From: Chloroflexota bacterium
GTDB lineage: Bacteria; Chloroflexota; Limnocylindria; Limnocylindrales; CSP1-4
Direction of reading: 5' to 3'
NCBI GenBank assembly: GCA_015478725.1
Contig: JADMIG010000025.1
Location: 1-33,442, forward strand
Length of the DNA: 33,442 bases
The notes beneath the pieces are model-generated. The model saw only the letters and a list, made by a program, of their open reading frames with translations, did not search any database and had not been told where the DNA came from. The position numbers and the translations under genes are program-made. This document shows positions 16,808 to 24,290 of this stretch, in pieces (the first letter of the stretch is position 1; each line of letters starts with the position of its first letter).

Positions 16808-18408
16808 GCATCGCGGGCGTTCCTCCCGATCGCATCCCGTGCGGCCGCTGGACGCTGATCGTCGGGCCGGACGGCACCGGGAAGTCGACCCTCGCCGCGT
16901 CCCTGATGACGGATGCGGCGCCGCTGGGGAGCGTCAGGTACCACCAGCGGTTCGGCGTCCTACCGCGCTCGGCGACGAGCCGGATCGCACCGGCGGATCC
17001 GCATCTCGCACGCCCATATGGACGGTGGCTATCGGCGGCCAAGGTCGTCTACCTGTACGTCGATTTCGTTGTCGGCTGGCTCGTCCGGGTCCTTCCGGCC
17101 CGGCGCCGCGGTGGCTGGGTCGTCATGGAGCGCGGCTGGGCCGACCTCGCCGTCGACCCGCGGCGGTATCGATTGGACCGCGTCGACCGACTCGTCCGCA
17201 TCCTCGGCCGGCTGGCACCACGGCCGGACGTGATCCTTCTCCTCGACGTGGGGGCCGAGATCGCCCATGACCGACAGGGGGAGCTCTCCGTGACGGAGAT
17301 CGAGCGCCAGCGACAGGCCTGGCTCACGCTGCTCCGGGACGACCCTCGTGCGCGGATCATCGATGCGGGCCTGACGGCCGCGGTCGTGGCCCGGCAGGCC
17401 CGCGAGGCGATATCCGGTGCCACGTCGGCCGCGGGATCGTCCGCGCCGGGCCCGGACGGGGAGTCCCGCTCGCGGTGGGTGAACCTGCCGCCTGGATCCA
17501 CGGCGAGGTGGGTGATTCAGGCTTCGTCCGGCCGTGTCGCGGCCGCAGGCCTCTCGGTCTACCAGCCGGTCACGCTCCGTGGACTCATCGGCTGGATGGG
17601 TGCCCGGGTCATCGCGCGGACCGGCGCGCTGGCGCTGCTCCCGGCGACGGGATCGCCCGTCGAGGCGATCCGGCTCGACGGAGCCATCCCATCCGGCTCC
17701 CTCGTCGCCGTGAGTCGGGGAACGACCGCCGGACGGGCGGTGGCGCTGATCCTCGACTCGCGAGGTCGAGCACATGCGGTGGCCAAGCTGCGCAGCGACC
17801 CGGAGGGAATGGCCGGTCTGGCCCACGAAGCACACGCCCTCGAGCGGGCGCGTCCGCACCTGCCGCCGGGCCTGGCAGCCCCCAGGCTGCTCGCCGAGGC
17901 GCCCGGGTACCTCGTGTTCGAGGCCATCGATTGGCGCCTGCGGCCCCGACCGTGGAGGTTGCCCCCGCAGGTCGCCGCCGATCTCGGGACCTTCTATCTC
18001 CATGCCGGCGGTGGCCCGGACGGGGGCCCGGCCCACGGTGACTTCAGCCCGTGGAATCTCCTCCGGACCCGGTCCGGCTGGATGCTCATCGACTGGGCGG
18101 ACGCGATCGAGGCAGCGCCGCCGTTCGCCGACCTCATCCACTTCGTCGTCCAGTCGCACGCGCTCCTGGGTCGACCGTCCACCGCGGCGGTCGTGGCGGG
18201 CTTCGATGGACAGGGCTGGGTCGGTGCCGCCCTCCGGGCACACGCCGCCGCCGCGGCCCTGGACTACCGAGATGCCCGGTCTCGGCTGATCGCCTACCTG
18301 GAAGCGTCCCTGCCGGAGATGGACGCCGGATCGGACGATGGGCGTCGCGGCGCCCGTGGGCGTCAGCGGCTCCTCGCGGCGCTCGCGAAGTCCGCGGTGG
18401 GCACCTGA
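16804..18408 (+). CDS. Fusion: thymidylate-kinase-like P-loop domain plus APH-type phosphotransferase
   Basis: A 534-residue two-domain protein. Residues ~15-200 are a P-loop kinase related to thymidylate kinase: Walker A GPDGTGKST at 21-29, VVMERGWADLAVDPRRY near 106-122 and VILLLDVGAE at 143-152. After a flexible linker (~200-235), residues ~290-500 form an aminoglycoside-phosphotransferase-like kinase. That domain has K328 in AVAKLR, E342 in HEAHALER, the catalytic loop HGDFSPWN at 411-418 and the metal Asp D430 in IDWADA. Both active sites look intact. The gene overlaps a glycosyltransferase before it and a uronate-dehydrogenase-like gene after it, so a job in sugar or lipid-carrier phosphorylation is likely; no substrate can be read. 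A real dTMP kinase is unlikely, because the lid region and length differ and the context is polysaccharide. The start is GTG 16804. Confidence 0.82.
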   Translation: MSIAGVPPDRIPCGRWTLIVGPDGTGKSTLAASLMTDAAPLGSVRYHQRFGVLPRSATSRIAPADPHLARPYGRWLSAAKVVYLYVDFVVGWLVRVLPARRRGGWVVMERGWADLAVDPRRYRLDRVDRLVRILGRLAPRPDVILLLDVGAEIAHDRQGELSVTEIERQRQAWLTLLRDDPRARIIDAGLTAAVVARQAREAISGATSAAGSSAPGPDGESRSRWVNLPPGSTARWVIQASSGRVAAAGLSVYQPVTLRGLIGWMGARVIARTGALALLPATGSPVEAIRLDGAIPSGSLVAVSRGTTAGRAVALILDSRGRAHAVAKLRSDPEGMAGLAHEAHALERARPHLPPGLAAPRLLAEAPGYLVFEAIDWRLRPRPWRLPPQVAADLGTFYLHAGGGPDGGPAHGDFSPWNLLRTRSGWMLIDWADAIEAAPPFADLIHFVVQSHALLGRPSTAAVVAGFDGQGWVGAALRAHAAAAALDYRDARSRLIAYLEASLPEMDAGSDDGRRGARGRQRLLAALAKSAVGT

Positions 18409-19178
18409 TGCCTGCGCGGCTGCGAGTGGCGGTGACCGGGGCGGAAGGGCTCATCGGCGGCGTGGTCCGGAGATACCTCGGCGACCGCTACGACCTCCGT
18501 CCGCTCACCCGCACGCGGGCCGCGTTCGCGAGCACCGTCGTCGACCTCCAGGACCTCGATGCCCTCACCGCAGCGCTCCGCGGTTCGGACGCGGTGGTCC
18601 ACCTTGCGGCGGCGTCCGGCGTCGCCGATGCGTGGGCCGACGTCCTCGCTTCGAATCTGGTCGGCGCGTACAACCTGTTCGAGGCGGTCCGTAGCGCCGG
18701 GGTCCCGCGGGTCGTCTTCGCCTCCTCCAACCACGTCGTCGGGGGCTACGAGCGCGAGGGCGCCCCCGCCATCTACGCGGGTCGCCTGGAGACGCTGGTC
18801 GACGAGCGATCGATGCCACGACCCGATTCCCTCTATGGCGTCTCGAAGGGCTTCGGCGAACTCCTCGGCCGCTACCATAGCGACCGCTTTGGACTGCGGG
18901 TGATCTGCCTGCGGATCGGATCCGTCCTCCCGTCAGACGATCCGCGTGCCCCGGCGCCGTCGTCGGCCCCGCCGGAGATCGCGGCTGTCTGGCCCGCCCG
19001 GATTCGCGCGACATGGCTCTCCCATCGCGACTGCGCGGAGCTCATCGCGCGGGGGCTGGAGGCGGACGTACGCTTCGCGATCGCCTACGGTGTCTCGGAC
19101 AATCCGGGTCGGTTCTGGGACCTGGAGAGCGCCCGTCAAACCCTGGGCTTCGCGCCTCGTGATCGGCCGCCGGACTGA
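18408..19178 (+). CDS. Uronate-dehydrogenase-like SDR
   Basis: A 256-residue NAD-dependent SDR. It has GAEGLIG at 11-17, HLAAASG near 65, FASSNHVVG at 104-112, and Y143-x3-K147 (YGVSK). The rest, LRIGS, TWLSHRDCAELIARGL and IAYGVSDNPGRFWDLESAR, closely follows bacterial uronate dehydrogenase, which oxidises galacturonate or glucuronate to the aldaric acid lactone. Length is also right (~265). Related proteins of unknown substrate exist, so a nucleotide-sugar or other hexose substrate is possible. Its ATG overlaps the TGA of the kinase fusion gene, and it ends 23 bases before the convergent flippase gene. A catabolic-type uronate enzyme inside a biosynthetic locus is unusual. Confidence 0.85.
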   Translation: MPARLRVAVTGAEGLIGGVVRRYLGDRYDLRPLTRTRAAFASTVVDLQDLDALTAALRGSDAVVHLAAASGVADAWADVLASNLVGAYNLFEAVRSAGVPRVVFASSNHVVGGYEREGAPAIYAGRLETLVDERSMPRPDSLYGVSKGFGELLGRYHSDRFGLRVICLRIGSVLPSDDPRAPAPSSAPPEIAAVWPARIRATWLSHRDCAELIARGLEADVRFAIAYGVSDNPGRFWDLESARQTLGFAPRDRPPD

Positions 19179-19201
19179 GAAGGAGAGTCGCGTCTCCGGC
19201 A

Positions 19202-20524
19202 TCAGCGCGGCGCCGGCGCGTCGGAGGCTGCGGTTTCGGCCCGGGTCCGGTAGAGGTGCGCTTCGACCAGGTACGCTCTTAGAAAAGCGGCGGCACCGAT
19301 GAACGACGCGGCGGCCAGGCCCCATGCAGCACCCCACGCGCCCGCCACCAGCGCGCCGACCACGGCGTCTGCCAGGCTCACGATCGATGTGAAGAGGGTC
19401 ACCCGAAGACTGCGGCGAGCCGCGGCGAGCGCGCGCAGGCCCATGGACGGTCCGGCTGTCAGCATGTAGCCGAGCGAGCCGATGGCCAAGGGAAGCACGA
19501 GCGCGTGTGCCGGTAGCCACGACGTCTTGAGGAGCACGGTTCCGACGTCGTCAGGGATGGCCAGCACGAATCCCGCCCAGGCCACGATCGCTGCAGACAG
19601 GCCCAGGGACATCACCGCGGCCGCTCGATCGAGTCGATGCACGGAGTGGCCGAGGGCGCGAACGCCCTCTGGCACCGACACGATGTTGATGCCCATGAAG
19701 AACACCTGCACTGGAGCGAGCAGCAGCTGGCCGGCGCGCAGGGCGCCGAGGGCAGCAAGGCCCGACACGGCACCCACGCCGTAGGCGACGAGCTGGCCCG
19801 CTGTCAGCCGGCCCATCGCCTCGAGGAGGAACCGCGGCCCGATGTCGATCTGTTCCCGCCACCACCCCAGGGCACGGTCCGGGCGCGGCACGACGCCTGA
19901 CTGCCAGGCACCGACCACGGCGGCGACGGTCGCTCCGCCGCCCCAGGCGAGCACCGGCCAGGCGATGCTGCGATCGCCGGACGCGATGACGACCGCAAGT
20001 GCCGGGAACTCGAAGAGTGCCCAGATGGCGTCGTTGATGAACGCCGATCGGCCGCGTCCTGCCGCGAAGAAGACGGATCGCCATGCATCCTGGAGGAGGA
20101 GGCCGGGCAGCGTGATGCCGAGCCCCACGAACACGACGCCCACTCCATCGCCGATGAGGAGACCGCACGCGAGCAGAAGGCTGCCGGCCACGACACCGGC
20201 GCCCAGTGCGGTCCCGGTCGCGGCGCCGGCGGCGCGTCGGAAGGCGGCTTCCGGAGCGCGCCCGTAGCGGATCACGAGCGGATCCATCGGGTATGCTCGC
20301 GAGACGCTGACCGCGAAGTAGTACGCTGCGAGCGCGAGGCTGAACGCCCCGAAGTCGGCCAGGGTGACGGTCCGGACGACGAGGAAACTGAGGCCGAAGT
20401 TCGTCAGGCTCGAGAACGACTGGTCGGCGAGGCCCCAGCCGGCTCGGCGAAGGGCGGCGATCGGAAGCCGGTTGAGCGGCGCAGGCGGCGGCGAACCACC
20501 GGGCGTGTCGGCGGGCGTTAGCAT
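19202..20524 (-). CDS. Wzx-type polysaccharide flippase
   Basis: A 440-residue membrane protein with roughly 12-14 hydrophobic segments. The first, LADQSFSSLTNFGLSFLVVR near residues 34-53, has the amphipathic opening typical of Wzx/MATE-like MOP-family exporters. FFMGINIVSVPEGVRALGHS and SLGYMLTAGPSMGLRALAA resemble the second half of such proteins. The family moves undecaprenyl-linked glycan units across the cytoplasmic membrane. I chose ATG 20524. The frame is open to 21910 but that part only mirrors the methyltransferase gene on the other strand. It is a single minus-strand gene divergent from the methyltransferase operon. It would work with the Wzy-like protein at 5670-7232. Confidence 0.85.
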   Translation of the reverse strand: MLTPADTPGGSPPPAPLNRLPIAALRRAGWGLADQSFSSLTNFGLSFLVVRTVTLADFGAFSLALAAYYFAVSVSRAYPMDPLVIRYGRAPEAAFRRAAGAATGTALGAGVVAGSLLLACGLLIGDGVGVVFVGLGITLPGLLLQDAWRSVFFAAGRGRSAFINDAIWALFEFPALAVVIASGDRSIAWPVLAWGGGATVAAVVGAWQSGVVPRPDRALGWWREQIDIGPRFLLEAMGRLTAGQLVAYGVGAVSGLAALGALRAGQLLLAPVQVFFMGINIVSVPEGVRALGHSVHRLDRAAAVMSLGLSAAIVAWAGFVLAIPDDVGTVLLKTSWLPAHALVLPLAIGSLGYMLTAGPSMGLRALAAARRSLRVTLFTSIVSLADAVVGALVAGAWGAAWGLAAASFIGAAAFLRAYLVEAHLYRTRAETAASDAPAPR

Positions 20525-20629
20525 TCCGTCAACCGGCCGAGCAGACGAGGTCGCAGGCGCCGGCGCGCGCGCTCGCGGCCCAGACTGACCGCCCAGGCGA
20601 CCGTTGAACCGAGGATCCGCGACCCGTTC

Positions 20630-21913
20630 ATGACGAATCCGCCCGCGGCCCCCGGCGCCAACCCGTCCGATCCGATCGACCGATCGTGCCGGTTCTGCGG
20701 CGCGCCTCTTGAGCATGTCGTCATCGATCTCGGGATGTCGCCCCTCTGCGAGAGCTTCCTTGCCGCCGATGAGCTTGAGCGCATGGAGCCCTTCTATCCT
20801 CTCCGTGTCCGCATCTGCGGCGTGTGCCTTCTCGTTCAGCTTCCGGCGTACGTGAGCCCGGATGCGATCTTCACGGAATATGCCTACTTCTCGTCGTTCT
20901 CGGACAGCTGGGTCGAGCACGCGAGACGGTACACCGCCGCGATGGTCGAGCGTCTGGACCTCGGGGAGAGGGGCTTCGTCGTCGAACTGGGCAGCAATGA
21001 TGGCTACCTGCTCCAGCACTTCGTCCATCGCGGGATCCGCGTCCTGGGGATCGACCCTGCGTTGAATGTCGCGGTGTCGGCGGAGGAGCGCGGCGTTCGC
21101 ACGCGAACCGCCTTCTTCGGCGCGGCGGTCGCCCGCGAGGTCCGCGCTGACGAGGGAGCGGCGGACCTGGTGATCGGCAACAACGTCCTGGCCCAGGTGC
21201 CCGATCTCAACGACTTCGTCGCCGGCGTCGTCGATCTCCTCGCACCGTCCGGACTCGTGTCGATCGAGGTCCCCCATCTCATGCGGCTCATCTCGGGCAA
21301 CCAGTTCGACACGATCTACCACGAGCACTTCTCGTATTTCTCGCTGGCCACGGTCCGGCGCATCTTCGAGGCGCACGGGCTGGCGGTCGTGGATGTGGAG
21401 GAGCTGCCATCCCACGGCGGCTCCCTCCGGATCTTCGGCCGGCATGCCGGCGCCGGAGCCGAGGCTTCGGATCGGGTGGAAGCGGTGCTGCGAGATGAGG
21501 CTGCGGCCGGGCTGGGCGAAGTCGCCACGTATCAGGCGTTCGGAACCCGTGTCGAGGCCATCAAACGTGACCTTCTCGGGTTCCTCATCGACGCTCGACG
21601 CGACGGTCGGACGGTGGTCGGTTACGGCGCCCCTGGCAAGGCGAACACGCTCCTCAACTATTGCGGGATCCGAACCGACCTGGTTCAGTACACCGTGGAC
21701 CGGAACACCTACAAGCAGGGTCGGTTCACGCCCGGCACGCACCTGCCGATCCACCACCCGGATCGCATCGCAGAGACGCGGCCGGATCATGTCTGGATCC
21801 TGCCGTGGAATCTCGGCCGCGAGATCCGGGCGCAGCTCTCCTACATCGGCGACTGGGGTGGCCGCTTCCTCACCGCGATCCCGGATGTCAGGATGGCTGA
21901 GGCCGGTCAATGA
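20630..21913 (+). CDS. NDP-sugar C-methyltransferase
   Basis: A 427-residue enzyme. The zinc-binding N-terminus has C20-x2-C23 and C63-x2-C66. The S-adenosylmethionine domain has VVELGSNDGYLLQHF near 117-131. The active-site motif YHEH lies at 230-233 within FDTIYHEHFSYFS. The C-terminal domain carries GYGAPGKANTLLNYCGI and YTVDRNTYKQGRFTPG. This is the full signature of C-methyltransferases such as those acting on NDP-4-keto-6-deoxyhexoses to give branched-chain sugars. It starts a five-gene coupled run; its TGA overlaps the next ATG in ATGA. The genes that follow (cytidylyltransferase-like, deacetylase) suggest action on a nucleotide-activated amino- or deoxysugar. The substrate position (C-3 or C-5) is not readable. 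Confidence 0.93.
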   Translation: MTNPPAAPGANPSDPIDRSCRFCGAPLEHVVIDLGMSPLCESFLAADELERMEPFYPLRVRICGVCLLVQLPAYVSPDAIFTEYAYFSSFSDSWVEHARRYTAAMVERLDLGERGFVVELGSNDGYLLQHFVHRGIRVLGIDPALNVAVSAEERGVRTRTAFFGAAVAREVRADEGAADLVIGNNVLAQVPDLNDFVAGVVDLLAPSGLVSIEVPHLMRLISGNQFDTIYHEHFSYFSLATVRRIFEAHGLAVVDVEELPSHGGSLRIFGRHAGAGAEASDRVEAVLRDEAAAGLGEVATYQAFGTRVEAIKRDLLGFLIDARRDGRTVVGYGAPGKANTLLNYCGIRTDLVQYTVDRNTYKQGRFTPGTHLPIHHPDRIAETRPDHVWILPWNLGREIRAQLSYIGDWGGRFLTAIPDVRMAEAGQ

Positions 21914-22695
21914 AGGTCGTCATCTTCTGTGGTGGGCAGGGCGTGCGGCTGCGCGAGTACGGCCCCGTCCCCAAGCCGATGATCCCGATCGGTGCCCGAC
22001 CCATCCTGTGGCACGTGATGCGCTACTACGCCCACTTCGGTCACACCGAGTTCATCCTCTGCCTCGGACACGGCGCCGGCGCCATCAAGGAGTACTTCCT
22101 TCACTACAAGGAAGCGCTGTCGAATGACTTCGTGCTGACCGACGGCGGTCGTTCGCTTGAGCTGGCCGGCAGGGACATCGAGGACTGGCGGATCACCTTC
22201 GTCGACACCGGCCTGCATGCCACGATCGGTGAACGGCTCCTCGCCGTCCGACGGTACGTGGCAGACGAAGAGGTGTTCCTCGCCACGTACGGCGATTGCC
22301 TCACGGATGCGCCGCTGGACGCCCTGATCCGTGACTTCATGGCCGGGGAGGCCGTCGCCGGCCTGCTCTCGGTGAAGCCGCCCGGTTTCTTCGACCTGGT
22401 GCATCAGGGTCCGGATGGATCGGTGACGGCGATCCGGAACGTCGGTGACGGCGGGATCCGGATGAACGGCGGCTTCTTTCTGCTCCGGCGGTCCATCTTC
22501 GATCACCTCAGGCCGGGGGAGGAGCTCGTGGTGGAGGGTTTCCAGCGCCTGATCGATGAACGTCGGTTGATCGCCTATCCGTGGGACGGATTCTGGGCCA
22601 CCATGGACACGCTCAGCCAGCATCGCGAACTCGAAGAGCTGAACGAGGCCGGACGCCCACCGTGGGCCGTCTGGACCACCAGCGGAGAACGCTGA
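21910..22695 (+). CDS. Sugar-1-phosphate cytidylyltransferase-like nucleotidyltransferase (RfbF family)
   Basis: A 261-residue protein, the usual length of glucose-1-phosphate cytidylyltransferase. MKVVIFCGGQGVRLREYG and VPKPMIPIGARPILWHVMRYY hold the nucleotide loop and KPM motif. ATYGDCLTDAPL carries the metal Asp, and NGGFFLLRRSIFDHL with WDGFWATMDTLSQ closes the family fold. It is a clear paralogue of 13685-14512 but keeps an acidic residue pattern nearer to the classic family. Its ATG overlaps the methyltransferase stop and its TGA overlaps the ATG of the deacetylase. It could activate a sugar-1-phosphate for the methyltransferase encoded just before it. CTP use is inferred from the family. 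Confidence 0.9.
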   Translation: MKVVIFCGGQGVRLREYGPVPKPMIPIGARPILWHVMRYYAHFGHTEFILCLGHGAGAIKEYFLHYKEALSNDFVLTDGGRSLELAGRDIEDWRITFVDTGLHATIGERLLAVRRYVADEEVFLATYGDCLTDAPLDALIRDFMAGEAVAGLLSVKPPGFFDLVHQGPDGSVTAIRNVGDGGIRMNGGFFLLRRSIFDHLRPGEELVVEGFQRLIDERRLIAYPWDGFWATMDTLSQHRELEELNEAGRPPWAVWTTSGER

Positions 22696-23366
22696 TGACG
22701 ATGCGCCGGCTCACGATCGATGGCGGGGAGGGCCTACCCGGATCGGCGGGTCTCCGCCTCCTTGCGATCGGGGCCCACGCGGACGATATCGAGATCGGCT
22801 GTGGCGCCACGATCATGCGCCTCGCCGATGAGGGTCGTCTGCGCTCCGTCCGCTGGGTCGTCCTGAGCGCATCCGGACCCCGGGCCGACGAGGCCCGGAT
22901 AGCGGCCGAGGCCGTTCTCCACGGCGTCCCGGACCGCGAGGTCACGCTGGCCGAGATGCGCGACGGATACTTCCCCTACGAGGGCGCGGCGGTGAAGGAT
23001 GTCTTCGAATCGCTCAAGGATGGTCCACCGCCGGACCTCGTCCTCACCCATCGTCGCGAAGATGCGCACCAGGATCATCGCCTGATCGCGGAATTGACCT
23101 GGAACACCTTCCGTGACCAGCTGATCCTTGAGTACGAGATCCCAAAGTACGACGGCGATCTCGGCACGCCGAACGCGTACGTCGAGATCCCGGAGGTGAT
23201 CGCACGTCGGAAGGTCGAGCTGCTCATGCGGCACTTCCCGAGCCAACTCGAGCGGCATTGGTTCACCGAGGCGACATTCTGGGCTCTCCTGCGGCTTCGA
23301 GGGATCGAGTGTCGGTCGAGCACCGGCCTCGCCGAGGGCCACACGGCCAGGAAGATCGTGCTCTGA
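22695..23366 (+). CDS. PIG-L family (LmbE-like) N-deacetylase
   Basis: A 223-residue zinc hydrolase. The metal motif AHADD lies at 27-31, following the strand RLLAIG, and the second metal motif HQDH lies at 125-128 within EDAHQDHRLIAEL. These are the signatures of the PIG-L/LmbE family, which removes N-acyl groups from sugars such as GlcNAc in GlcNAc-PI, mycothiol precursors or antibiotic pathways. ATG 22695 overlaps the preceding TGA in TGATG; a second in-frame ATG lies at 22701. Members of this kind, often next to C-methyltransferases, are common in surface-glycan loci. The product may carry a free amine that a later enzyme, possibly the ATP-grasp protein nearby, could modify; this is inference. 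Confidence 0.9.
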   Translation: MTMRRLTIDGGEGLPGSAGLRLLAIGAHADDIEIGCGATIMRLADEGRLRSVRWVVLSASGPRADEARIAAEAVLHGVPDREVTLAEMRDGYFPYEGAAVKDVFESLKDGPPPDLVLTHRREDAHQDHRLIAELTWNTFRDQLILEYEIPKYDGDLGTPNAYVEIPEVIARRKVELLMRHFPSQLERHWFTEATFWALLRLRGIECRSSTGLAEGHTARKIVL

Positions 23367-23408
23367 GCCCGAGTCGGCGTCGGCGATGGCGTCCTGAACA
23401 GCCACGTC

Positions 23409-24290
23409 TTGGAGGAAGCCAAGGCAACGAAGGAGGTCCGGACGAACACATCCGCCGCTGACCGCACAGATCTCTGGCTCCCGCTGTTGCGCAGGCTTAC
23501 CACGACCTCGCCGCGTTGGCTCGTCTGGAAGAACGCCGAGTCGGCGTTCACCGGGACCGGCGATATCGACGCCGCCGCGGCGGCGTCCGACTGGCCGACC
23601 ATCGAGGCAGAGTTCTGCCGCTGGGCAATGGGGCACGGGGTTGGTCCCGTCGTCACCTGTCGACACATCCCCGGCGGCCTGAATCTCATCGCCGTGGCAC
23701 CGGGGCACGCGACCTTCCTCGAGATGGGGGTGAAGGCCCGTCGACTGTGGCGCGGTTCGACCCTCTTCGTCCTCGACGATCTGATGCCCATGGCGACGCT
23801 CGATCCTCGCGGCTTCAGGCGTCTCCGTCCCGGCGCAGAGGGTCTCTTCAAGCTGCTCCTCAACGGCATGCGGCGTGACGGACACCCGAACGAGCGGGCG
23901 CTCCACGAGAAGAACGTTCGGGAGCTCCTGGGCGTTGACCCGGAGGGGGTGCGATCGGCGGCGGGCCTCTTTGGTCCGGCCGCGGGTGCCGTCATCGCCC
24001 TGGCGCGCGCGTCGGCTCAAGGGACCTGGGATCGGCGAGCGGCGCTTGCCATCGAGGGCTGGGCCGTGTTGCGAGCCTTTCGCGAGCCCGACGTCCTGGC
24101 GGCGCGGGTCCGATTCCGGGTCCGGGGACGTCACGGGTGTCCGGTCGTCGAGGCCATCCTGGAGGGAGGACGGCACATCCCCGGCGATCTCGAGGCGTGG
24201 CTCCGGCGAGTTGCTGTGGACCACGTCGTCCACGGGAGCGGACCCGATGGATCTCTGCCAGATGGTTCGGATGGGCACACCGTTCGGTGA
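23409..24290 (+). CDS. Unrecognised protein with a possible nucleotidyltransferase-fold motif
   Basis: About 293 residues if it starts at TTG 23409. No family is recognised with confidence. The segment LVWKNAESAFTGTGDIDAAA, followed by ASDWPTIEAEF, resembles the loop of minimal nucleotidyltransferase folds where two acidic residues (G-D-I-D) bind metal. Later parts include VVTCRHIPGGLNLIAVAP, FLEMGVKARRLWRGSTLFVL and RLRPGAEGLFKLLLNGMRR, a clearly protein-like and well-ordered sequence. The start is doubtful. A perfect AAGGAGGT at 23430-23437 lies inside the frame, but no ATG, GTG or TTG follows at proper spacing. It begins 42 bases after the deacetylase and its TGA overlaps the ATG of the cyclase, so it belongs to the same operon. 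Confidence 0.7.
   Translation: MEEAKATKEVRTNTSAADRTDLWLPLLRRLTTTSPRWLVWKNAESAFTGTGDIDAAAAASDWPTIEAEFCRWAMGHGVGPVVTCRHIPGGLNLIAVAPGHATFLEMGVKARRLWRGSTLFVLDDLMPMATLDPRGFRRLRPGAEGLFKLLLNGMRRDGHPNERALHEKNVRELLGVDPEGVRSAAGLFGPAAGAVIALARASAQGTWDRRAALAIEGWAVLRAFREPDVLAARVRFRVRGRHGCPVVEAILEGGRHIPGDLEAWLRRVAVDHVVHGSGPDGSLPDGSDGHTVR

Noticed and set aside
14575-18408. Single 1277-codon plus-strand open frame
   Set aside because: Only the part from 16804 has family motifs. The part before it mirrors the minus-strand SDR and reads the GT4 out of frame.
19202-21910. 902-codon minus-strand open frame
   Set aside because: Only 19202-20524 encodes the flippase. The upstream part is a shadow of the C-methyltransferase on the other strand.
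23430-23437. Perfect AAGGAGGT ribosome binding site
   Set aside because: No ATG, GTG or TTG follows at a usable distance in any frame that stays open, so it was not used to move the start of the 23409 gene.
22734-24278. 514-codon minus-strand open frame
   Set aside because: It lies over the PIG-L gene and the following protein and shows no motif. High GC makes long antisense frames common.
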